A stretch of DNA of 14,011 bases, from assembly GCA_023667165.1 (NCBI GenBank), contig JAMPAO010000071.1, positions 1 through 14,011 of the forward strand, in the 5' to 3' direction. A program made the position numbers and the translations under genes. Below the pieces are notes generated by a model. The model saw only the letters and a list, made by a program, of their open reading frames with translations. It was not told the DNA's origin and made no database searches. Positions 7,663 to 12,618 of the stretch are shown here, in pieces (positions within the stretch are counted from its first letter, which is position 1; each line of letters begins with the position of its first letter). This DNA is from Ruminococcus sp. Lineage in GTDB: Bacteria; Bacillota; Clostridia; Oscillospirales; Ruminococcaceae.

Positions 7663-7805
7663 GTATACAGTGGTGCAATTTTAGGCGTATACAGTAGTAT
7701 ACTACTGTATACGGTCGTTCTGAAAGCACGATAAAAAGGAAGTTTGATTTACAAAGGTGTATACACCTACCAAGTGCTCCGTGTCACATCGTATACGACG
7801 TATAC
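7663..7805. repeat. Cluster of seven GTATAC sites with nested palindromes
   Basis: GTATAC occurs at 7663, 7687, 7697, 7707, 7759, 7791 and 7800. The sites at 7687, 7697 and 7707 form a perfect 28-bp palindrome (7686-7713), whose left arm is CGTATACAGTAGTA, with sites exactly 10 bp apart, one helical turn. AGGTGTATACACCT (7755-7768) is a perfect 14-bp palindrome, and its right half, GTATACACCTA, is repeated exactly at 7800-7810. TCGTATACGA (7790-7799) is a further palindrome. GTATACAGT is shared by the first two sites. Such an array suggests cooperative binding by a dimeric protein, or an origin, partition or transfer site. No binding protein is identified. Confidence 0.7.
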
Positions 7806-7871
7806 ACCTAAGCGAAAATGGATTTTTTGTTATGCTTTGAGCGGTGCGAGAAATGTTGTTTCGGGTTCTGC

Positions 7872-7980
7872 CGTCTGCCCCTAAGCAGACGTTGTAGAAT
7901 TTTTGTTCGGGTCTTGTCTGTTTAAAGTTTGTTTCCAAATATTGCCGCTTTAGTTGGGTTCAATGATGCCCGGAAGGGCA
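7872..7980. other. Two hairpins between the GTATAC cluster and the 93-aa gene
   Basis: CGTCTGC-CCCTAA-GCAGACG (7872-7891) is a perfect 7-bp stem, and TGCCC-GGAA-GGGCA (7967-7980) is a 5-bp stem with a GNRA-type tetraloop. Neither is directly followed by a T-run, so neither is a convincing terminator. Nothing else recognisable lies between here and the promoter at 8084. Confidence 0.45.
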
Positions 7981-8083
7981 GTTTAGTTTGATGTTTTTTC
8001 TTTCGTGTGATAAAGTACCGAGGAGGGTATAGTTGTTTGTGTGAAACTTGGGAAATTATTCCACATATTTTGACATATGGTAC

Positions 8084-8112
8084 TTGACATTTGGGACAGG
8101 TTATATTATAAT
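8084..8112 (+). promoter_or_regulatory. Perfect-consensus sigma-A promoter of the 93-aa gene
   Basis: TTGACA (8084-8089), a 17-base spacer and TATAAT (8107-8112) match consensus at all twelve positions. The predicted transcript start near 8119 leaves a leader of about 22 bases holding only the ribosome-binding site. CATAT/ATATG inverted halves lie just upstream (about 8063-8078) and might bind a repressor. Confidence 0.85.
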
Positions 8113-8140
8113 ATATTTATGAATGAAAGGAGATAATAAT

Positions 8141-8422
8141 ATGAACAAAAGTAAAACAGATGACCTTGATTTGAAATTGGTGAGGAATGTTCCCGGTAAT
8201 GTTATCACGGCTATGAGGCGGCTGTTTCCGGAACAGTCAAGCAACGGGGACTTGATTTCTGCTTTCGTGTATGTTTTTACAAACGGCAATTGTCAAATTT
8301 CTCCAAAGGCTATGGAACTGGTGAGGTCTTATAGAAATTATAACGGGAATCAGGAGATACTGGACAGGCTGGATAATATTGAGAAGGTACTTAGTGAGTT
8401 AAACAAGCGGATTGAGCAGTAG
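8141..8422 (+). CDS. Small orphan protein, possibly ribbon-helix-helix-like
   Basis: This 93-aa hydrophilic protein has no recognised family. Start ATG 8141 follows AAAGGAG with an 8-base spacer; the in-frame ATG at 8123 lies within a few bases of the predicted transcript start and has no ribosome-binding site. The middle (LVRNVPGNVITAMRRLFPEQ, then SNGDLISAFVYVF) could be a short strand followed by two helices, as in ribbon-helix-helix DNA-binding proteins. The C-terminus (ILDRLDNIEKVLSELNKRIE) has heptad-like hydrophobics suggesting a short coiled coil. It has its own perfect promoter and is followed directly by the first copy of the intergenic module. A DNA-binding or accessory role is inference; the GTATAC array upstream is one conceivable target. 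Confidence 0.7.
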   Translation: MNKSKTDDLDLKLVRNVPGNVITAMRRLFPEQSSNGDLISAFVYVFTNGNCQISPKAMELVRSYRNYNGNQEILDRLDNIEKVLSELNKRIEQ

Positions 8423-8658
8423 TAAATTTGCACAACATAAAAATTGGAAATTTTCAATGATATTTTCAAAACCCGATTTATATAAGAGCATAAGCTGCGG
8501 TGACACATCGTGTCCGCAAATGCTTGTAATTTGGCGGGTTTAGTTGCACTGGGATATACTGGAATTTAAGCAATAAAACCAGTGCTTCGTTTGATTGTAT
8601 AAATTTTATTGCATTTATTATTGATTTTTGCACAAAATCGTTTAATCAAAATGACGAA
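8421..8658 (+). repeat. Intergenic structured module, copy 1
   Basis: This is a diverged duplicate of 10255-10479. The first 30 bases match 27/30 (AGTAAATTTGCACAACA... here) and the last 13 match exactly (TCAAAATGACGAA, 8646-8658), with alignable sequence between. Inside is an imperfect hairpin from AAACCCG (8469-8475) to CGGGTTT (8535-8541), containing AGCAT/ATGCT, TGCG/CGCA and GACAC-ATC-GTGTC stems. Downstream are mutually exclusive pairings: GCACTGG/CCAGTGC (8546-8552 with 8579-8585), AAGCA/TGCTT (8568-8572 with 8583-8587), and GCAATAAAA/TTTTATTGC (8570-8578 with 8604-8612). The module ends just before the rpn promoter. Confidence 0.7.
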
Positions 8659-8670
8659 CGCCGCAACATC

Positions 8671-8699
8671 TTGACATAAATGCCGAAATGTGCTATAAT
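8671..8699 (+). promoter_or_regulatory. Perfect-consensus sigma-A promoter of rpn
   Basis: TTGACA (8671-8676), 17 bases, TATAAT (8694-8699). The predicted transcript start near 8706 leaves only about 16 bases before the chosen start codon, with the ribosome-binding site almost at the 5' end, an unusually short leader. Confidence 0.85.
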
Positions 8700-8722
8700 A
8701 AACAGCAAAGGACGTGATGCCA

Positions 8723-9748
8723 ATGGCTGACAAGGATACGGTTACGAAAAATTATATGCAGGACAGGGAGACTTTTGCGGACGTTTTTAATTTTCTGATT
8801 TACGGCGGCGAACAGGTCATTAGTCCGGAACAGCTTAAACCGTTGGATACTGCCGCTGTTGCTTTGCCATACGGTGAGGACAGTAAAACCGTTCCGGTGC
8901 AGAAGTACCGCGATGTGCTGAAAATGGTTACAGCTATGGAGGACGACAATGCCGCGTACTTGTTGTTGGGTATTGAAAATCAGTTTCAGGTGCACTATGC
9001 TATGCCTGTGAGGAATATGCTGTATGACGCTTTGCAGTATGTAAATCAAGTTGACGAAGCCGCTAAGTCGCATAAAGCGGGCAGTAAGATATCCGAAACA
9101 AGGGCGGAATTTCTTTCGGGATTTTATGGGACGGATAAGCTGCTTCCCGTAATCACGCTGACCATTTATTTCGGTGCTGAGGAGTGGACTGCGCCAAAGT
9201 CGCTGTATGATATGTTTTCCGAGACAAATGACAGGCTGCTGAGTTTTGTTCCGGACTACAAGCTGAATTTGATTGCGCCTGCGGAGATTGCCGATGAGGA
9301 TTTTGCAAAATTTCACACGGAATTAAGTCTTGCTTTGAAATACGTCAAGTATTCAAAAGACAAGAAAAAGCTGCGAGAAATGCTGCGGGAGGACGCGGCA
9401 TACAAGAACGTTTCAAGAAAAACAGCCGATATGATAAATATCGTAACAAATTCGGGACTGCGCTATAATGCGGGAGAGGAGAATGTTGATATGTGCGAAG
9501 CGATTGAAGGAATCAGGAATGATGCAAGGGCTGAGGGGATTAAAGAGGGTATTTCAAGAGGAATTGAAAAAGGAATTGAAAAGGGATTTGAAAAGGGAAT
9601 TAAACAGGGAATTGAAGATGGAATTGAAAAGGGTGTGCTGAAAACGCTTATTGGGCTTGTAAAGGACGGTATTCTGACGATAGCCGACGCGGCTAAGAGA
9701 GCCAATATGACTGTTAGTGAGTTTGAGAATAAGACGGGGTTGAAGTAA
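8723..9748 (+). CDS. rpn: Rpn-family recombination-promoting nuclease / putative transposase
   Basis: This 341-aa PD-(D/E)XK-fold DNA endonuclease belongs to the Rpn group, formerly called transposase_31-type, now linked to RecA-independent recombination and phage defence. Putative active-site residues are Asp20 in TFADVFNFLIYGG, and Glu85 with Gln87 in LLGIENQ, before the conserved block YAMPVRNMLYDALQYV (92-107). Residues 272-303 are eight tetrapeptide units of GIEK type. The C-terminal GLVKDGILTIADAAKRANMT segment is the usual helical end. I chose ATG 8723 because AAAGGACGTGAT (8707-8718) matches the extended Shine-Dalgarno at all but one base; GTG 8714 and ATG 8717 lie inside it. It is the first gene of the rpn locus, driven by its own consensus promoter. 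Confidence 0.92.
   Translation: MADKDTVTKNYMQDRETFADVFNFLIYGGEQVISPEQLKPLDTAAVALPYGEDSKTVPVQKYRDVLKMVTAMEDDNAAYLLLGIENQFQVHYAMPVRNMLYDALQYVNQVDEAAKSHKAGSKISETRAEFLSGFYGTDKLLPVITLTIYFGAEEWTAPKSLYDMFSETNDRLLSFVPDYKLNLIAPAEIADEDFAKFHTELSLALKYVKYSKDKKKLREMLREDAAYKNVSRKTADMINIVTNSGLRYNAGEENVDMCEAIEGIRNDARAEGIKEGISRGIEKGIEKGFEKGIKQGIEDGIEKGVLKTLIGLVKDGILTIADAAKRANMTVSEFENKTGLK
9491..9748 (+). CDS. Candidate intragenic RpnS-type C-terminal protein
   Basis: Inside rpn, AGAGGAG (9475-9481) stands 9 bases before an in-frame ATG at 9491 (Met257). Initiation there would give an 85-aa protein (MCEAIEGIRNDARAEG..., the eight GIEK-type repeats, then the helical tail) without the nuclease domain. For E. coli Rpn proteins, short C-terminal products made from internal starts (RpnS) are reported to inhibit the toxic full-length nuclease. 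The position, ribosome-binding site and repeat content fit that arrangement. Translation from this site is inference. The collapsed second copy keeps this very start, which raises my confidence. Confidence 0.5.
   Translation: MCEAIEGIRNDARAEGIKEGISRGIEKGIEKGFEKGIKQGIEDGIEKGVLKTLIGLVKDGILTIADAAKRANMTVSEFENKTGLK
9536..9631 (+). repeat. Eight 12-bp tandem repeats encoding GIEK-type units
   Basis: Eight 12-bp units of the form GGAATTGAAAAG encode GIKE, GISR, GIEK, GIEK, GFEK, GIKQ, GIED and GIEK. Units differ by a few bases, so the tract could change length by slippage while staying in frame. The neighbouring copy at 9909-10082 keeps only one such unit (GIEE), showing that the number varies. Confidence 0.85.
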
Positions 9749-9752
9749 GAAT

Positions 9753-10082
9753 AGCTTAAACCCTTGGATACTGCCGTTGTGGTTTTGCCGCACGCGAGGA
9801 CAGTAAAACCGTCCCGGTGCAGAAGTATCGCGATGTGCGGAATATGCTGTATGACGCTTTGTAACAAATTCGGGACTGCGCTGCAATGCGGGAGAGGAGA
9901 ATGTTGATATGTGCGAAGCGATTGAAGGAATTAGGAATGACGCAAGGGCTGAAGGGATTGAGGAGGGAGTGCTGAAAACCTTGATTAATCTTGTAAAGGA
10001 CGGCATTCTGACAATAGCCGATGCGGCTAAGAGAGCCAATATGACTGTCAATGAGTTTGAGAATAAGACTGGGTTGAAGTAA
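9753..10082 (+). pseudogene. Collapsed second rpn copy with large internal deletions
   Basis: This region is a mosaic of rpn segments in parental order: 9753-9837 matches 8832-8917 (with a 1-base deletion and a TACGG-to-CACG change), about 9838-9861 matches 9008-9034, and 9861-10082 matches 9443-9748 minus most of the tandem repeats. The junctions fall on very short shared sequence (GTG; G). The first 75 nuclease codons, most of the catalytic core including the ENQ motif, and the reading frame are gone, so no nuclease can be made. The last segment stays open and keeps a ribosome-binding site (see the ORF at 9909). Confidence 0.85.
9909..10082 (+). CDS. Possible stand-alone RpnS-like tail protein
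   Basis: Within the collapsed rpn copy, GAGGAG (9894-9899) lies 9 bases before ATG 9909, opening 57 codons: MCEAIEGIRNDARAEGIEEG, then VLKTLINLVKDGILTIADAAKRANMTVNEFENKTGLK in two adjoining stretches. It is the direct counterpart of the internal ORF at 9491 with one repeat unit instead of eight. Against the parent I count about a dozen synonymous differences but only about three amino-acid changes (G to N, S to N, one K to E). That suggests this tail diverged under selection for its protein sequence. It could be an orphan antitoxin for Rpn, or a remnant of a once-complete paralog. Expression probably depends on read-through from rpn. Confidence 0.4.
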   Translation: MCEAIEGIRNDARAEGIEEGVLKTLINLVKDGILTIADAAKRANMTVNEFENKTGLK

Positions 10083-10106
10083 GAACGGTTTGTTATTGAT
10101 TGGAAT

Positions 10107-10152
10107 TACCCCCAAGGTAGATTTACAAAAAATCTACCTTGGGGGTATTTTT
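10107..10152 (+). terminator. Strong intrinsic terminator of the rpn locus
   Basis: TACCCCCAAGGTAGATT (10107-10123) pairs perfectly with 10131-10147 (17 bp, 18 with the T10124-A10130 pair), with a 5-7 base loop and then TTTTT (10148-10152). It lies 24 bases after the stop of the tail ORF and isolates the rpn locus from the dpt operon. Confidence 0.93.
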
Positions 10153-10254
10153 ATGCAAAAAGAAAAGAGTTGCTGGGGTGTGTTGCCGATAAAGAAGATT
10201 TTATGATTTGAAAGTAAGGCTGCGTAACAGGTGTGATTAACAGAAAGGCGTAAT

Positions 10255-10479
10255 AGTAAAATTGCACAACACAGAAATTGGAAAATCTATTATAAAAAGC
10301 CGCTATATAATTATAAGGAGAGGTGTCACACATAGCGGAGCATTCCTTGTAAAATAGAGGCTTGAGTGTCACGCGGCTTTTGAATTTACATAATTATCCA
10401 AATTTTGTTGTGAGAATTTACATATTCTCATTAATTTATTATCGTCTTTTTGTGGAATTAGTGTAGTCAAAATGACGAA
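10255..10479 (+). repeat. Intergenic structured module, copy 2
   Basis: This is the diverged duplicate of 8421-8658, with box A at 10255-10284 and the exact TCAAAATGACGAA box at 10467-10479. Shared internal blocks include CTTGTAA, GAATTTA and TTTATTAT...TTTTTG. Its hairpin has different bases but the same outline: AAAAGCCGC (10295-10303) with GCGGCTTTT (10373-10381), 9 bp. The same left arm can instead pair CCGCTAT (10300-10306) with ATAGCGG (10332-10338), so two folds compete. GTGTCAC occurs at 10323 and 10366. A further hairpin TGAGAAT/ATTCTCA spans 10411-10430. Confidence 0.7.
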
Positions 10480-10794
10480 TATATTTGCAATTTGATAAAG
10501 CTTGAACGATACCGGGTAAAACTTGCGAAATTGTCAAGGCTTTTGAGAGAGGATATCAATGCCGTTAAACTCGGCAAATTCAAGCTCTTATACTTAATTA
10601 TACTTATAAAACTTTGGCTAAGAAAAACTTTCGGTAGAACTGAAAAGTTTTGCTGAAATAGAAAAATATTTCACTAATGCTCTTTGGTGATTTTTGCGGG
10701 AAGTAAGGTGTGGTTAAATGTAACGGTTATGATAATGAATGTACATGCTTTGGAGACAAAATCAGAAAGATTTGTTATTTTTTTGAAAAATATC
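10480..10794. other. Gene-free AT-rich stretch before the dpt promoter
   Basis: There is no gene with a start and ribosome-binding site. A frame without ATG is open from 10462 to TGA 10654-10656 and reads as a basic, leucine-rich peptide (ERYRVKLAKLSRLLREDI, FKLLYLIILIKLWLRK), which may be a gene remnant or chance. A hairpin AAAACTTT (10624-10631) / AAAGTTTT (10644-10651) lies at its end. Confidence 0.4.
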
Positions 10795-10823
10795 TTGAAA
10801 TACACATAAAAATGTGGTATAAT
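10795..10823 (+). promoter_or_regulatory. Extended -10 sigma-A promoter of dptFG
   Basis: TTGAAA (10795-10800), a 17-base spacer, and TGG-TATAAT with the -10 hexamer at 10818-10823 (extended TGn motif). A CACAT (10803-10807) / ATGTG (10812-10816) inverted repeat sits in the spacer and could be a repressor site. The transcript should start near 10830, leaving a leader of about 60 bases. Confidence 0.8.
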
Positions 10824-10850
10824 ATCTAATAAAGGGTACGAGTATTTGGA

Positions 10851-10886
10851 ATGTTTAAGAAATATGCAAGATTAGAGGTAGGTTAA
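10851..10886 (+). CDS. Possible 11-codon leader peptide ahead of dptF
   Basis: ATG 10851 opens MFKKYARLEVG and stops with TAA at 10884-10886, four bases before the dptF start. It lies wholly inside the predicted leader. AAAGGG (10831-10836) is the only upstream ribosome-binding candidate, and is rather distant. Translation could help ribosomes reach dptF, whose own site (GAGGTAGG) is weak. A chance ORF is equally possible. Confidence 0.2.
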   Translation: MFKKYARLEVG

Positions 10887-10890
10887 TATA

Positions 10891-12618
10891 ATGTGTTTGC
10901 TTATAGAAGAGTTGAAACGTTTAAAGAAGTCATCACAGGACGCTGTAGATAATGAGAACAGCTTTAACGACTTCAAAAAATATATGCATATTCACAGGCA
11001 AGTTGAGGATGATTTGATTGCCGCAATACAGTGTGCAAGGGAAAGCAACGGAAAAAGTTTGATTTTAGTATGCGGAAATGTGGGAGACGGAAAATCTCAC
11101 TTGATTTCGTATTTAAATCACCATAAAAATAACTATCTTGACGGATTTATTATACATAATGACGCTACGGAAAGTCTTAGCCGCAGTCGTAATGAGAGAG
11201 AAGAACTTGCAAGGGTACTGTCCGACTTCAGCGACAGCAATATAGACAATACTGCCGATACTAAAATTATTGTTGCTATTAATCTTGGCGTTTTAAGTAA
11301 TTTCCTTAGTTCCGATGAGGGGAAAAACTTTACAAGACTTGCCGATTATGTGGAGAAAAATAAGATTCTTGTTGATACTGAGATGAGTTTTTCCGATAAT
11401 AAGGCAGATGAAATATTCTTCAATGTGAACTTTGGCGATTACCACATTTATAGACTGAACGAGGGTGAAGCAGACTCTCCGTACATAAGCGAATTTATTG
11501 ATAAGATATTTTCCGATAACGCAGGCAATACATTTTATGATGCATACAGAGGCTGTCATATATGTGATATGTGTGATTGCTGTCCGGTTAAGAGTAATTA
11601 TGAGATGATGAGCATTCCAACAGTTAAAGCCGGAATTACAAGCATTATTCTTGAAGCAGTTATAAAGGATAAAATTATTCTTTCTACCCGTGAACTTCTG
11701 GACTTTTTCTATGATATAATTGTTCATCCGGAATACAATAAGACAAAATACAAAAATTATTACAAGAAAAATAAGCTAAAAGCTTTTATGGAATATTCTC
11801 TGCCGAGCATTATGTACAAACACGGTGAAGTGTCAACATTATTGGCGCACATAAAAAAGTATGATTTCATTTCAGTAAGGTCAGAATTGTTTGATAATAT
11901 TATTACGAAATTTAATATTACCGATGAACCTGCCGGGATTTTTGAGCAATATATTGAAAATAACTCATGCCTTAAATTTATGTTATCAAACGCAACCGAA
12001 ATCCGCAAATCCGATAAAGAGGAGTTTTTACAGCTTTTGGCAAGAATGTGTAAAGCAGCGTCTAAAAGCGGAGAGATTGAAACCATTGACAAAGAGTTCA
12101 ATGAATTTGTTTCATACATTTATTACGCACGCAAAGGAGATGTAGCTTACCTGAAAAAGCTTTATACTACAGTAATGAAATGTGTATCTTTTTGGAATGG
12201 CGGAAATGGTGAAAATCTAAATCTTAACACAAGCCATGAGGACTATGTGATTTCAACAAGTTTGGATTACCTGCCGGACGCTTCCAGTTTTGCATGCATT
12301 GACGGTGAAACGGTTTTTGAACGTTTTCCGGCTTATATTAATCTCACGTTTATGTCCAAAAAGGACAACAGCCAAAAGGCATCGGTATCAATAGATTATG
12401 ACCTTTACAGTATGCTTAAAAAAGTTGAAAGCGGGTACAGACCTTCTGTAAAGGACAGCAATTCATTTGCGGGATTTGTTTCATTTATAAAGAAGCTGTC
12501 TGATTTCGGCAATCAGAATGAAGAAATTGCTATTTGTCATTATGTAGGTAACAGCATTAAGGAATACGCCCTCAAAAAGGACGTATTCAATACATATGAG
12601 TTTAAGGAGGTCAAGTAA
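10891..12618 (+). CDS. dptF: DNA phosphorothioation-dependent restriction protein DptF
   Basis: This 575-aa cytosolic P-loop protein belongs to the DptFGH restriction complex, which attacks DNA lacking the Dnd-installed phosphorothioate mark. The Walker A loop is GNVGDGKSH (residues 62-70), followed by the family-like HNDATESLS (89-97). A cysteine cluster CHICDMCDCC (222-231: C222, C225, C228, C230, C231) looks metal-binding. Length suits the family. The in-frame stop just upstream and GAGGTAGG before ATG 10891 fix the start, though that ribosome-binding site is weak. It is the first gene of the operon; its stop overlaps the dptG start (TAATG). Its DNA is more AT-rich than bases 1-7000, consistent with horizontal acquisition. 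No dnd modification gene lies upstream. Confidence 0.88.
   Translation: MCLLIEELKRLKKSSQDAVDNENSFNDFKKYMHIHRQVEDDLIAAIQCARESNGKSLILVCGNVGDGKSHLISYLNHHKNNYLDGFIIHNDATESLSRSRNEREELARVLSDFSDSNIDNTADTKIIVAINLGVLSNFLSSDEGKNFTRLADYVEKNKILVDTEMSFSDNKADEIFFNVNFGDYHIYRLNEGEADSPYISEFIDKIFSDNAGNTFYDAYRGCHICDMCDCCPVKSNYEMMSIPTVKAGITSIILEAVIKDKIILSTRELLDFFYDIIVHPEYNKTKYKNYYKKNKLKAFMEYSLPSIMYKHGEVSTLLAHIKKYDFISVRSELFDNIITKFNITDEPAGIFEQYIENNSCLKFMLSNATEIRKSDKEEFLQLLARMCKAASKSGEIETIDKEFNEFVSYIYYARKGDVAYLKKLYTTVMKCVSFWNGGNGENLNLNTSHEDYVISTSLDYLPDASSFACIDGETVFERFPAYINLTFMSKKDNSQKASVSIDYDLYSMLKKVESGYRPSVKDSNSFAGFVSFIKKLSDFGNQNEEIAICHYVGNSIKEYALKKDVFNTYEFKEVK

Noticed and set aside
7686..7713. 28-bp palindrome considered as an intrinsic terminator
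   Set aside because: It is AT-rich, has no loop and is followed by GTCGTTC rather than a T-run; a protein-binding or origin site is more likely.
7359..7729. Overlapping open frames on both strands (96 and 110 codons) in the GC-rich block
   Set aside because: No ribosome-binding sites, cysteine/histidine/arginine-rich composition typical of non-coding frames, and the region is better explained by inverted repeats.
7702..7938. Minus-strand 78-codon ORF
   Set aside because: No upstream ribosome-binding site, implausible composition, and it overlaps the palindromic GTATAC cluster.
9463..10115. Several long minus-strand ORFs rich in Phe-Asn-Ser or Ile-Pro-Ser repeats
   Set aside because: They are the antisense of the GIEK-type repeat tract and of the collapsed rpn copy.
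8421..10479. The two module copies considered as insertion-sequence ends or a CRISPR array
   Set aside because: They are direct, not inverted, copies with no target-site duplication seen. Only two units occur and there are no cas genes.
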